Shown here piece after piece: positions 1-8,375 of a stretch of DNA of 43,015 nucleotides. This DNA comes from Clostridia bacterium. GTDB taxonomy: Bacteria; Bacillota_A; Clostridia; Christensenellales; Aristaeellaceae. The DNA is taken from contig JAFUDW010000107.1 in the NCBI GenBank assembly GCA_017464225.1, positions 1 to 43,015 on the forward strand. The letters are read 5' to 3'. The notes beneath the pieces were generated by a model that had not been told where the DNA came from, did not search any database, and saw only the letters and a list, made by a program, of their open reading frames with translations. A program made the translations under genes and the position numbers. Each line of letters opens with the position of its first letter. Positions within the stretch are counted from its first letter, which is position 1.

Positions 1-290
1 GATTGGAGCAAGCTCCATCTGTCGTCCCTTGCCTTTTTCGGGATTGCTGCGCAATCCTCAGCCCGCTTCTCGTGACGACCTCAGACTGCTGCTTGTAATC
101 AATGTTCAAATACTGCGTAACCCGCACCGGAAATGACGGCGTATTTCCGGTGCGCTCTTTGCGACAAGCCAAAACCATTCTGGCGGAAACAACAAATATA
201 GTTGTCTTCAACTTCCATCGCCAGCTAAAGTTCTTTGCGCAGCTTTCTTTCAAGAAAGCGCGTATCCCTCCCCAACTCTCTAACACAAGC
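1..290 (+). repeat. Intergenic hairpin repeat, copy 1 (5' part outside window)
   Basis: This gene-free stretch is the right part of a repeat also present at 26889-27470 and 36494-37124. Visible parts are the GGAG-CAAG-CTCC hairpin (5-16), the arm GCCTTTTTC (31-39), the hairpin GGATTGC-tgc-GCAATCC (41-57), the closing arm CCTCAGAC (79-86), a perfect 12-bp hairpin (123-134 with 143-154, loop gacggcgt) and the hairpin GCTTTCTT-tc-AAGAAAGC (242-259). In this copy the 12-bp hairpin is short; in the other two copies a block of about 100 bases with further hairpins sits in its loop. The stop codon of the minus-strand gene at 294 follows directly. No protein is credible here. Confidence 0.85.
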
Positions 291-293
291 AAA

Positions 294-2273
294 TCACTTG
301 AGTGTACAAGGCAGGCTGCCCACGCGGCTGAGCACCGTACCGTCAGAAGCGATCTGCGCCACCGACACCGCGCCCTCTTTTTCGCTGATCTTATCCAGCA
401 GTCCCGGCAGCGCCACCAGCGTGCCGCTGTCCACATAAACGGTATCCAGCGCGTCGTCGTCAAGGCAGACAATGCTGGCGGGCGTAAAACCTTCGCAGCG
501 GACGATCAGCGCCTTGCCGGTGTAATCAGCGCTGTCAGCCCTGATCTCGGTGACGCCCATCCGCATATCGGTAGGCGCATAGGGCGGCTGCCCTTCGTAG
601 AGGTATTGATCGCCATAGAGCATATCATACTCCAGGTTGTGCAGGTCTTCCAGATAGTTTTCATCCTGCCAGCGCTGCTGATGGAAGCGCATCAGCACAC
701 CGTTGCCGATGCCAAAGCGACCCAGCGTATAGGCGGCCAGCTGATAGCTGGTCAGATCAGCGTCGGATTTTTCCAGGCTTCCGTCGTTCGTCCAGATCAC
801 ATACTCCGTGGCCAGCAGGCTGCCCGATCTCAGGTTTTCCTCCGGGATTTCATAGGCGGGCAGATGGTCGCCGTATACCACCAGTACCACGGGCTCGGGA
901 TAGGCTTTTAGCTCGGTCATCAAATCTGAAAGAAAATCATCGGTCTCTTTGAGCTGGCTCACATAGTATTCAAAGGCGTTCTTGAGCCCGGGATCATCCT
1001 CCAGTCCCGTGCTGGTAATGGCGTAGGGCGTCTCCGGCGCGTCGGCGGAGTACATGCCGTGCCCCTGCACCGATACCGTGAATACCAGGTTGGGCTCGCT
1101 ATCCAGCGCCAGCGCCTGCAGGATGGGTGTGATCAGGCATTCGTCCCGGCACCAGCCCAGGCTGTTGACGGTATAATCCCGCATGTATTCCAGCGATGTA
1201 AAGGTATCAAAGCCCAGCCGCGGGAACACCAGATGCCGCTGGTAAAAGGTGGCGGTGTTGCTGTGGATGGCATGGGCGCGATAGCCCAGCTCACGCAGAT
1301 TGAAGGCCATCGATTCGCATACCGCCTCCTGCATGATCGTGCTGTAGGGATATTCGCCGGTGCCGAAATCGCTGAGCTTCATGCCGGTCACCACTTCAAA
1401 CTCCACATTGGCCGTGCCGCCGCCGATCATGGGCACGTACAGATAGCCGGAGGAACAGTTTTCCCGGAGCGCGGTAAAGGTGGGAACCGGATTTTCACTG
1501 AGCTGGACCGATGTGATATTATCGGGCGCCAGGAAGGATTCCAGCTGCAGAAAAATGAAGTTGGGCCGCTTTTGCGCCGAAGGCGCGGGCGAGACCGACG
1601 GCTCGGGCAGGATGCCGCTGATGGTGGCCCGGTCGTAGTTCTGAGGCTTTGATATACCGCGGTCCACCGCGCTGCGCAGCAGGCTGTAGGGAAAACCATA
1701 GCTGCGGTAGGCCTTGGCGGGATCGGCGTAATCCCGGCAGTATTCTGCATAAGGCACGGTGCAGCCCAGCGTAAGCGCCCACAGGCAGAGCACAAACAAA
1801 AGGCCCCGCCTGCGCATGGGCCGCCAGGTAGGCGCCCGCCGGTATACCACCACCATGGCGACGGTCAGCAGCACCACGCCCACGCCGATCAGGATAAACT
1901 GGCCGATGGTGACATAGGCGTTGCTGATGCTGGTATTGCGCGCCCAGATGACAAAATCGTAAAAGCCCAGGGGCGTGATGCGGACGATGTGCATGATGCA
2001 GTTGATCAGCCCCAGGATCAGCCAAACGGTGCTCGTGAGCACCACGGCAAAGGTCTTGCGCCGGAAAAGCAGGGCGACGCCCAGCGTGCAGGCGATGATC
2101 AGGCTGTTGTACAGGAATGCGTGGGGCCGCGTGACCGCGAATAAAAACGCGCTCACAAACTTGTGGCGCGAAAGCCATTCAATGGCAAAATTCAGCGTCA
2201 GCGCCAGAGCCATCAGCCGCAGCACGGTCTGGCGAAACGCGCTGCGGGCCGAGGCGGCTTTTTTGTCGTTCAT
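294..2273 (-). CDS. LTA-synthase-family phosphoglycerol transferase (membrane sulfatase-fold)
   Basis: The 659-residue protein has about five N-terminal membrane helices (roughly residues 15-180), a linker, and an extracellular alkaline-phosphatase/sulfatase-fold domain from about residue 235. The nucleophile motif GGGTANVEFE places the expected catalytic Thr at about residue 287, and a metal-binding GDH lies at 468-470. Family members transfer glycerol phosphate from phosphatidylglycerol to lipoteichoic acid or another glycan and release diacylglycerol. It starts 15 bases after the lipid kinase gene with GAGG ahead of ATG, so the two are very likely cotranscribed. A C-terminal stretch of about 100 residues after the catalytic domain is not recognised. 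The exact polymer made is unknown. Confidence 0.88.
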   Translation of the reverse strand: MNDKKAASARSAFRQTVLRLMALALTLNFAIEWLSRHKFVSAFLFAVTRPHAFLYNSLIIACTLGVALLFRRKTFAVVLTSTVWLILGLINCIMHIVRITPLGFYDFVIWARNTSISNAYVTIGQFILIGVGVVLLTVAMVVVYRRAPTWRPMRRRGLLFVLCLWALTLGCTVPYAEYCRDYADPAKAYRSYGFPYSLLRSAVDRGISKPQNYDRATISGILPEPSVSPAPSAQKRPNFIFLQLESFLAPDNITSVQLSENPVPTFTALRENCSSGYLYVPMIGGGTANVEFEVVTGMKLSDFGTGEYPYSTIMQEAVCESMAFNLRELGYRAHAIHSNTATFYQRHLVFPRLGFDTFTSLEYMRDYTVNSLGWCRDECLITPILQALALDSEPNLVFTVSVQGHGMYSADAPETPYAITSTGLEDDPGLKNAFEYYVSQLKETDDFLSDLMTELKAYPEPVVLVVYGDHLPAYEIPEENLRSGSLLATEYVIWTNDGSLEKSDADLTSYQLAAYTLGRFGIGNGVLMRFHQQRWQDENYLEDLHNLEYDMLYGDQYLYEGQPPYAPTDMRMGVTEIRADSADYTGKALIVRCEGFTPASIVCLDDDALDTVYVDSGTLVALPGLLDKISEKEGAVSVAQIASDGTVLSRVGSLPCTLK

Positions 2274-2288
2274 ATCTGCCTCAAATTT

Positions 2289-3185
2289 TTATTTTTCTCC
2301 CGGCAGCATGAGCCGGTAAGCGTTATGCAGGTTTTTGACCTCCACGCGCTGGCCCGCGTCGCCGCGCTCGCCGTCCAGCGACCAGGGGATGCTGTTCGGC
2401 ATATAGAAAACGGCTTTTTCCACGTGCCTGTATACCAGCAGCGGATGGTCATAGCTGCCCGCCATCAGCGTGGGCAGCAGCCCGTTTAAATCGGCCACGG
2501 ACTGGGGCTTGCGTACCATCAGCAATTCATGACGCCCGTCCCACAAATCGTCCTTGGACAGCGGCAGCTTGACCACGCCGCCCAGCGAGCGGGTATTGCA
2601 GAACGAGCCGAAGAAAAACTCGCCGACGATCGTTTCACCGTCGGCCTCCACCGTGACGTTGTAGCTTTGCAGATGGGTCAATTCCTGCATGCCGGTCAGG
2701 ATATAGGCCAGGTGACCGATCCTGTTCTTCAGCGCGCGGTCGGTTTCATAGGAGGTTCGGGTAAAGGCGCCGAAGCTGGCCACATAGGAGAACAGGCGGC
2801 CGTTGAACATGCCGGCGTCAATGGGGCGCGATATGCCGCCCAGGCCCACCGCCGCGGCCGACATGGGATCGCGGGGCAGCCCGGCCGAAAGCGCCAGGTC
2901 GTTGGTGGTGCCCATGGGCACGTAGCACAGCGGCGGCGCGTCCTCCACCTGGGTCAGGCCGCCCAGCGTTTCGGACAGCGTGCCATCCCCGCCCACGCAC
3001 ATCACCATATCGTGGCCAGGAGCGTCATTCAGCGCAAAGCGGGCGGCGTCCCCCGCGCCTTCCGTGCAGCGCAGCGTGGTCTGCCAATGATACCGCTCAT
3101 ACATGCGGGCGATCTCATCCTTGATCGTATTGCCCCGCCCCATGCCGGCGGCGGGATTGACGATCAGCAGCAGCTTGCTTTCCAT
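2289..3185 (-). CDS. Diacylglycerol kinase family lipid kinase (DagK/YegS type)
   Basis: The 298-residue cytosolic protein starts IVNPAAGMGRG and carries the nucleotide-binding signature GGDGTLSE, the hallmark of the DAGK catalytic domain; the C-terminal half fits the beta-sandwich domain of DgkB/YegS. The chosen ATG at 3185 has AGGAGG just upstream; an in-frame extension to 3248 would run through the promoter and is rejected. It likely phosphorylates diacylglycerol to phosphatidic acid. Because the next gene encodes an LTA-synthase-type enzyme, whose by-product is diacylglycerol, recycling of that lipid is the natural role. The substrate could also be another lipid alcohol, since sequence alone does not separate DgkB from YegS-like kinases. 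Confidence 0.88.
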   Translation of the reverse strand: MESKLLLIVNPAAGMGRGNTIKDEIARMYERYHWQTTLRCTEGAGDAARFALNDAPGHDMVMCVGGDGTLSETLGGLTQVEDAPPLCYVPMGTTNDLALSAGLPRDPMSAAAVGLGGISRPIDAGMFNGRLFSYVASFGAFTRTSYETDRALKNRIGHLAYILTGMQELTHLQSYNVTVEADGETIVGEFFFGSFCNTRSLGGVVKLPLSKDDLWDGRHELLMVRKPQSVADLNGLLPTLMAGSYDHPLLVYRHVEKAVFYMPNSIPWSLDGERGDAGQRVEVKNLHNAYRLMLPGEK

Positions 3186-3218
3186 GCTGTCCTCCTGGTA
3201 TTTTTTCTGTTCCTTTTT

Positions 3219-3247
3219 ATTATACCAGCATTGCGAAAAAAAGTCCA
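3219..3247 (-). promoter_or_regulatory. Promoter of the lipid kinase-LTA synthase operon
   Basis: On the minus strand, TGGACT (3247-3242) and TATAAT (3224-3219) are separated by 17 bases, placing a start site shortly before the AGGAGG of the kinase gene. It is back to back with the M18 aminopeptidase promoter. Confidence 0.65.
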
Positions 3248-3264
3248 TATACAGTCAATTGCGC

Positions 3265-3293
3265 TTGTACGAGCCGCTGTTTGGTGCTACAAT
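3265..3293 (+). promoter_or_regulatory. Promoter of the M18 aminopeptidase gene
   Basis: TTGTAC (3265-3270) and TACAAT (3288-3293) have a 17-base spacer and precede the GGAGG at 3311-3315. Confidence 0.7.
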
Positions 3294-3321
3294 AGGCCCA
3301 TGAAACGAACGGAGGTTGATT

Positions 3322-4710
3322 ATGGAACGCAAGAACGCCTGGAAAAACTATGACGAAAAAGCATTGGCGGCGCTGGAAGCGCTGAGCCTGCGCTACCGCG
3401 CCTTTTTGGACGGCGGAAAAACCGAACGCGAATGCGTAAAGGAAGCCGTCGCCCTGGCCGAAAAGAACGGGTATTCCGATCTGAACGCCGCTATCCGCGA
3501 GGGCCGGCGGCTGAATCCCGGCGACAAGGTATACTCGGTGTGCATGGATAAATCCATCATGCTGTTCCACCTGGGCAAAAAGCCGCTGGAGGCGGGCATC
3601 AATATCGTGGGCGCGCATATCGATTCCCCACGCATCGATATCAAGCAGAATCCCTTCTATGAGGATACCGACCTGGCCTATGCCGATACGCATTACTACG
3701 GCGGCATCAAAAAATACCAGTGGGTGGCCCGCGCGCTGGCGCTGCACGGCGTTGTGGCCCGAAAGGACGGCACGCTGACAGAGATCGTCATCGGCGAGGA
3801 TGAGAACGATCCCGTGCTGTGCGTCAGCGATCTTTTGATCCACCTGGCGCAGGAGCAGATGGCCAAGAAGGCCGGCGAGGTGATCACCGGCGAGGGTTTG
3901 GATATCATCCTGGGCGGCAAGCCCCTGGCGGGCGAGGAAAAGGAGCCCGTCAAAGCGCTGATGCTCAGCATCCTCAAAGAGCGCTATGGTATTGAGGAGG
4001 AGGACATGCTCTCCGCCGAGCTGGAAGCCGTGCCGGCGGGCAAGAGCCGCGACCTGGGCCTGGATCGCAGCATGATATTGGGCTATGGCCACGACGACCG
4101 CGTCTGCGCCTACGCCGAATTGGAGGCCATGCTGCTTTTGCCCCAGGTGCCCGAATACACCTGCTGCTGCCTGCTGGCCGATAAGGAGGAGATCGGCAGC
4201 GTGGGCGCCACCGGCATGCGCGCGCATTATTTTGAAAACGCCATGGCCGAGCTGGTCAACCTGACCTGCGATCAGTACAGCGAACTGGTGCTGCGCCGCG
4301 CGCTGAAGAACAGCCGCATGCTCAGCTGCGACGTCAGCGCGGGATACGATCCCCTGTATGCCAGCGCTTTTGAAAAGAAGAACGCCGCCATCCTGGGCCG
4401 CGGTGTGTGCTATAACAAGTTTACCGGCTCCCGGGGCAAATCGGGCTCCAACGACGCCAACGCCGAGTTTATCGGCCGTCTGCGCAAAATCATGGACGAT
4501 AACGATATCGCCTGGCAGACCGCCGAGCTGGGCAAGGTGGACGTGGGCGGCGGCGGCACCATCGCCTATATCTGCGCGCTCTACGGTATGGAAGTGATCG
4601 ACAGCGGCGTGCCGGTGCTGAGCATGCACGCGCCTCAGGAGATCATCAGTAAGGCCGACCTGTACGAGGCCGTCAAGGCCTATGCCGCGTTCATGAAGGA
4701 AGCTGAATAA
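3322..4710 (+). CDS. M18 family zinc aminopeptidase
   Basis: The 462-residue protein matches the dinuclear-zinc M18 family throughout: GAHIDSPR near residue 99 supplies a metal His and Asp, YGGIKKYQW follows, DKEEIGSVG carries the catalytic and metal Glu residues, and the C-terminal SMHAPQEI supplies a further metal His. These cytosolic enzymes remove N-terminal residues, often acidic or hydrophobic, from peptides. The ATG at 3322 is six bases after GGAGG; an upstream in-frame TTG at 3316 overlaps the spacing region and is rejected. It is monocistronic, with its own promoter and a strong terminator at 4734-4770. Family assignment is firm; substrate preference cannot be read. Confidence 0.93.
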   Translation: MERKNAWKNYDEKALAALEALSLRYRAFLDGGKTERECVKEAVALAEKNGYSDLNAAIREGRRLNPGDKVYSVCMDKSIMLFHLGKKPLEAGINIVGAHIDSPRIDIKQNPFYEDTDLAYADTHYYGGIKKYQWVARALALHGVVARKDGTLTEIVIGEDENDPVLCVSDLLIHLAQEQMAKKAGEVITGEGLDIILGGKPLAGEEKEPVKALMLSILKERYGIEEEDMLSAELEAVPAGKSRDLGLDRSMILGYGHDDRVCAYAELEAMLLLPQVPEYTCCCLLADKEEIGSVGATGMRAHYFENAMAELVNLTCDQYSELVLRRALKNSRMLSCDVSAGYDPLYASAFEKKNAAILGRGVCYNKFTGSRGKSGSNDANAEFIGRLRKIMDDNDIAWQTAELGKVDVGGGGTIAYICALYGMEVIDSGVPVLSMHAPQEIISKADLYEAVKAYAAFMKEAE

Positions 4711-4733
4711 GCGTTCAGCCGGAAGCTGCAAGA

Positions 4734-4770
4734 AAAAACGGAGCCGCTCAATATGGGCCGCTCCGTTTTT
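4734..4770. terminator. Bidirectional intrinsic terminator between convergent genes
   Basis: AAAAACGGAGC (4734-4744) pairs perfectly with GCTCCGTTTTT (4760-4770). A-tract and T-tract on opposite sides make it functional for the M18 gene and for the sigma/anti-sigma/Ham1 operon arriving from the other side. Confidence 0.88.
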
Positions 4771-4822
4771 GCGTTGCGCTTTGTGATGAAGGAATGCGCT
4801 TTTAATCAGAAAAGCCCGGCGG

Positions 4823-5455
4823 TCAGCCGAGCTTCAGCGCCGAGAGCAGAAAAGCGCGGAGCTTCTGCCAGTAGGCGTCAAATATCACGTTATCCTCCTG
4901 CGGCGCGTCCTCCCGCGTCTCCTCCACAAAGTACCGGCCTGTGCGCGGGCTGATCGAAAGGCTGTCCAGCGGCCAGCCGGGATGCCGGATCGGATGAGGC
5001 GCGCAGAGCATGTAAAACGCGCTGTTCCGGGCTTCCTCCTCATCCATATAGGTCGATATGACGCCCTGGCAGCATACGGCTACGCCATCCAGATAGCAGG
5101 CCGTCATCCGCCCGCCCAGGCTTTGGGCCAGCGCGGCGTAATAGGCGATCATGCCATCGTCATCCAGCCGCTCGCCACCGGGAGAGCGCACATGCATGCC
5201 GGGCTGCCGGGGATCGCTCAGCGGCAGATCGGAGATGTACAGGCCGGAATCGTTGCAGAGCACCCGGTCGCAGTACCGGCTGTAAAAGGCTGCCTTGACG
5301 GCGGCGTTTTCAGCCGGAGTGGTCCCATTTTCTTCAGGCACAGCCGTGATGTTCAGATCGGACGGCGTCAGGATGCGCGCGTCCGTGTCGCGCAGCAGCC
5401 CCGAAAATCGGAGGATCTTGCTGGGGTTGGTGGTCCCGATCAAAACGTCCGTCAT
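4823..5455 (-). CDS. Ham1/RdgB-like non-canonical NTP pyrophosphatase
   Basis: The 210-residue protein begins IGTTNPSKI, has PEENGTTPAENAAVKA and LCNDSGLYI, matching the substrate loop, conserved Glu/Asn and metal-binding Asp of the Ham1 family, which hydrolyses ITP, XTP or dITP to monophosphates and pyrophosphate. The second half is divergent: the usual Ham1 C-terminal SHRxxA motif is not apparent, and the middle contains TACYLDGVAVC where a typical member has the TRTA(x)F strand. It may therefore have a shifted substrate range. The start codon overlaps the stop of the anti-sigma-like gene by 4 bases, so translation is coupled. House-cleaning role inferred. Confidence 0.72.
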   Translation of the reverse strand: MTDVLIGTTNPSKILRFSGLLRDTDARILTPSDLNITAVPEENGTTPAENAAVKAAFYSRYCDRVLCNDSGLYISDLPLSDPRQPGMHVRSPGGERLDDDGMIAYYAALAQSLGGRMTACYLDGVAVCCQGVISTYMDEEEARNSAFYMLCAPHPIRHPGWPLDSLSISPRTGRYFVEETREDAPQEDNVIFDAYWQKLRAFLLSALKLG

Positions 5456-6426
5456 TGAATGGCCGCCTCAAACGCTTCAAAGAATTCCGGGCAGCTCCAT
5501 GTGCCGCAGGCCATCAGGCTTTCATCCCGCACGCTCATTTGCAGCACCAGTCCGTTTTGCAGTCCGATCAGCAGCGATTCCGCCGTTTCACCGCTTCCGG
5601 CGCGCACCAGCTGGGCGCTTGAAGTCAGGATACCGTAGAGCTCCTGGGCCTTGGCGGCATCGGTAACGGTGCCCACGCCCGTGAGCTCCAGCGCGGCCAC
5701 AGACGAGGACCCCAGGGTACTGGCCAGCGTTTCGCCGCCTTTCAGCGCCGAAGCGCCAAAGGATACGCGCTGGAATACGCGCATTTCGCCGTTGACCGGG
5801 GCGGCCACGGCGGCATTGGCCATGCCGCGCACAGCGTATACCGTTTCGCCCTGGGCCACCACGTTGCTGACGATGCCCCCCTGTACCAGCGCGGGTTCGC
5901 TGGTATAGGTATCCACAGCGCCCAGCGCCTCACCCTGCAGGCTGGAGCCCAGAGCGGTGGGATTGCTCATCAGGCGGTAATAGCGCCCATCCACGCATAC
6001 CAGCGGGAAGTTGCCGCCCTGGGCCGCTTCCCAAATGCCGCGGTAGCTGGGCTGGCTGCGCTGGGAGATCACCACGCTGCCCCGGGGCATATCCAGCGCC
6101 ACGCTCTGGCCGCCGGAGAGCGGCTTCACATCGCCTGCCGCCTGGGTATCGATCAGGCTGGTCTGCCCGTCGGGCCGGGACAGGAGATTTGGCGCGGCCA
6201 TGACGGCCCCGGTGATCACCAGCGCGGCGCAGGCCAGAGCGGCAACCGCGCGGATGACGCGCGCCTTCGCTGCGGGCCGCTTTTGCCAGGGCGTGCTGCG
6301 GCGCACGGTCTGCCCCTGGGATGCCAGGGCGGCATCCCGCAGGATATCGTTTTTCAGTTCCTGGGACGCGTGAAGCCCACCCAGCATCTGATCGGTGATT
6401 TCCGGCAGGTTATCCAATCGCTTCAC
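5452..6426 (-). CDS. Membrane-anchored anti-sigma-like protein
   Basis: The 324-residue protein has a roughly 56-residue cytosolic N-terminus, a single hydrophobic segment at about 57-78, and an extracytoplasmic domain of about 240 residues. Its gene overlaps the 3' end of the ECF sigma gene by 4 bases, the standard arrangement for a sigma factor and its membrane-bound inhibitor. No HxxxCxxC zinc anti-sigma motif is present, so binding to sigma would use another type of helical domain. The outside part resembles no enzyme I can name. Role as regulator is inferred from position and topology; the sequence itself is not diagnostic. Confidence 0.68.
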   Translation of the reverse strand: MKRLDNLPEITDQMLGGLHASQELKNDILRDAALASQGQTVRRSTPWQKRPAAKARVIRAVAALACAALVITGAVMAAPNLLSRPDGQTSLIDTQAAGDVKPLSGGQSVALDMPRGSVVISQRSQPSYRGIWEAAQGGNFPLVCVDGRYYRLMSNPTALGSSLQGEALGAVDTYTSEPALVQGGIVSNVVAQGETVYAVRGMANAAVAAPVNGEMRVFQRVSFGASALKGGETLASTLGSSSVAALELTGVGTVTDAAKAQELYGILTSSAQLVRAGSGETAESLLIGLQNGLVLQMSVRDESLMACGTWSCPEFFEAFEAAIQ

Positions 6427-6929
6427 GCTTCGTCACTTCCTTTTCCCAATATTTTTTCCAGCCGTTTTCTGCCCCGGGACAGGCGGCTGGATACCGTTCC
6501 CTCCGGGACCTCCAGGATCAGGGCGATTTCGCTGATGCCATAGCCCTGGTAATAATGCAGGATGAAGATCTCGCGGAAATCCGGCGGCAGGCTGTTGACC
6601 GCGGCCAGGATCTCCTGCTTTTCTATGTGCTGGCCGATGGTGTCCGGCCCCGGAATGGTTTCAAACACTGGGCTGCCGGAGATCACCCGGCGCATCCAGG
6701 CCGATCGCCAGATATCCCGGCAGCGGTTCATGGCCACCTTGAGCAGCCATGCCTTTTCACTGCCGGGCGGCAGCTCGGGCCGGGATACGAACAGGCTGAC
6801 AAAGGCGTCGTGGCATACGTCCTCGGCCTTGCCTCTGTCGCCCAGATAAAAGTAGCTGACGCGGATCACATCGGTGGCATAACGTGTGTAAAGCGCATCG
6901 AACCACTGCGAAAAGGCTTCTTCGCTCAT
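6423..6929 (-). CDS. ECF-type RNA polymerase sigma factor
   Basis: The 168-residue protein has sigma region 2 (DVCHDAFVSLF, about residues 35-45) and region 4 with the helix-turn-helix (YYQGYGISEIALILEVPEGTVSSRLSRGRKRL), joined by a short linker, as in group IV sigma factors. I place the start at 6929, where AGAAGGA lies five bases upstream; an in-frame ATG at 6962 is possible but its GGAAGG is about 12 bases away. The promoter at 7020-7048 looks like a housekeeping promoter, so basal expression does not require its own product. The inducing signal is presumably sensed by the coupled membrane protein. Confidence 0.9.
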   Translation of the reverse strand: MSEEAFSQWFDALYTRYATDVIRVSYFYLGDRGKAEDVCHDAFVSLFVSRPELPPGSEKAWLLKVAMNRCRDIWRSAWMRRVISGSPVFETIPGPDTIGQHIEKQEILAAVNSLPPDFREIFILHYYQGYGISEIALILEVPEGTVSSRLSRGRKRLEKILGKGSDEA

Positions 6930-7019
6930 CGCAGTCCTTCTTTCCTGACGCTCTTCACTCATATAACGTAATACCCTTCCGTTTTATTGCACGCAAAACA
7001 AAATTATTTTTCGGGATTT

Positions 7020-7048
7020 ATTATACCGCGGGCAGGCCGGAGCGTCAA
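7020..7048 (-). promoter_or_regulatory. Promoter of the ECF sigma operon
   Basis: On the minus strand TTGACG (7048-7043) and TATAAT (7025-7020) are 17 bases apart. This is a sigma-A-like promoter; no ECF-type AAC-N16-CGT pair was obvious next to it. Confidence 0.75.
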
Positions 7049-7083
7049 GCAAGGCCGCGTCGGCAATAAAAACCAGCCCTTGG

Positions 7084-7112
7084 TTGCCATTTTGAAAGTT
7101 TTCGCATATAAT
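7084..7112 (+). promoter_or_regulatory. Promoter of the Fe-S aldo/keto reductase gene
   Basis: TTGCCA (7084-7089) and TATAAT (7107-7112) with a 17-base spacer precede GGAGG at 7130-7134 and the ATG at 7143. Confidence 0.8.
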
Positions 7113-7142
7113 ATGCATATCTATTCTGTGGAGGATTGACGG

Positions 7143-8324
7143 ATGCAGTACAGAACCGATCTTCAAAGCGGCAACCGGCTTTCGGCGTTGGGCTTTGGCT
7201 GCATGCGCTTTACCAAGCGCGGCGCGGCCATCGATCAGGAAAAGGCCAACCGGGAAATGAAGCTGGCGCTTGATGCTGGCGTCAACTATTTTGATACCGC
7301 CTATATCTATCCGGGCAGCGAGGTCTGCCTGGGCAATTTCATCAAAACCTATAACTGCCGGGATCAACTGTTCATCGCCACCAAGCTGCCCCAGTACAGG
7401 GTGCAGAAGATCGCCGACGCCGATCGCTTTTTCGACGAGGAGCTGCAGCGTTTGGGCACCGATCATGTGGACTACTATCTGATGCATATGCTCAACGACG
7501 TAAACAGCTGGAACCGGCTGTGCGATCTGGGCATCCGGGAATGGATCGCCCATAAAAAGGAAAGCGGCGCCATCCGGAACATCGGCTTTTCCTTCCATGG
7601 CGGCACGCTGCAGTTTAAGCAGCTCGTAGACGCCTATGACTGGGGATTCTGCCAGATCCAGTTCAACTATATGGACGAGCACAGCCAGGCTGGGCTGGAG
7701 GGCCTGCGCTACGCCCATGAAAAGGGGCTGCCGGTGATCATTATGGAGCCGCTGCGGGGCGGCAAGCTGGTCAACGGATTGTCCCGCGAGACCCAGCGTA
7801 TTTTTGAGGAGACCCAGCCCCGCCGCTCGCCGGCGGACTGGGCGCTGCGCTGGATATGGAACCATCCCGAGGTCACGGTGGTGCTGTCGGGCATGAACGA
7901 TACCGCCCAGGTGGAGGAGAATTGCCGCATCGCGTCGGAAAGCCTGCCCGGGCACTTGTCCGGGGAGGAGCTGAAGCTCTATGACCGGGTGTTGGATGCT
8001 ATGAAAAAAGGCATGAAGGTGGGCTGCACCGGCTGCGGCTATTGCCAGCCCTGTCCCAAGGGCGTCAATATCCCTACCTGCTTTTCCACCTATAACGCCA
8101 GCTATGTGGACGGGCTGTTCACCGGCATGAAGGAGTACATGATGTGCACAACCCTGCGCAAGGTGCGCAGCAACGCCGGACTTTGCGTGCGCTGCGGCAA
8201 ATGCGAGCAGCACTGCCCGCAGCATATCGCCATTCGGGATGTGCTGGACAATGTAAAGAAACGCCTGGAGAACCCGGTATACAAGATCGCCGCCAAGGTG
8301 CTTCCGGCCGTGATGAAGTACTGA
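7143..8324 (+). CDS. Aldo/keto reductase with C-terminal [4Fe-4S] ferredoxin domain
   Basis: The 393-residue protein has an N-terminal TIM-barrel aldo/keto reductase domain (LGFGCMRF, DAGVNYFDTAYIY with the catalytic Asp and Tyr, then HVDYYLMHML) covering about residues 1-280. A cysteine-rich tail follows, with CTGCGYCQPCPKG at about 298-310 and CVRCGKCEQHCP at about 351-362, able to hold one or two [4Fe-4S] clusters. Such fusions are common in anaerobic Clostridia and are annotated as ferredoxin-linked oxidoreductases; their physiological substrates are mostly unknown. GGAGG lies eight bases before the ATG. It is preceded by a clear promoter and followed by a terminator-like repeat at 8450-8496. 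Confidence 0.92.
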   Translation: MQYRTDLQSGNRLSALGFGCMRFTKRGAAIDQEKANREMKLALDAGVNYFDTAYIYPGSEVCLGNFIKTYNCRDQLFIATKLPQYRVQKIADADRFFDEELQRLGTDHVDYYLMHMLNDVNSWNRLCDLGIREWIAHKKESGAIRNIGFSFHGGTLQFKQLVDAYDWGFCQIQFNYMDEHSQAGLEGLRYAHEKGLPVIIMEPLRGGKLVNGLSRETQRIFEETQPRRSPADWALRWIWNHPEVTVVLSGMNDTAQVEENCRIASESLPGHLSGEELKLYDRVLDAMKKGMKVGCTGCGYCQPCPKGVNIPTCFSTYNASYVDGLFTGMKEYMMCTTLRKVRSNAGLCVRCGKCEQHCPQHIAIRDVLDNVKKRLENPVYKIAAKVLPAVMKY

Positions 8325-8375
8325 TACCAGATCCAACGAAGAACTTTATGGATAGGAAGCGGCAGGGAGGATGCT

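Noticed and set aside
3220..4731. Long open frame on the strand opposite the M18 aminopeptidase gene (about 500 codons)
   Set aside because: Its His/Ala/Gln/Gly-rich translation is the usual antisense artefact of a GC-rich gene, and it has no ribosome binding site. The plus-strand frame has a clear family match.
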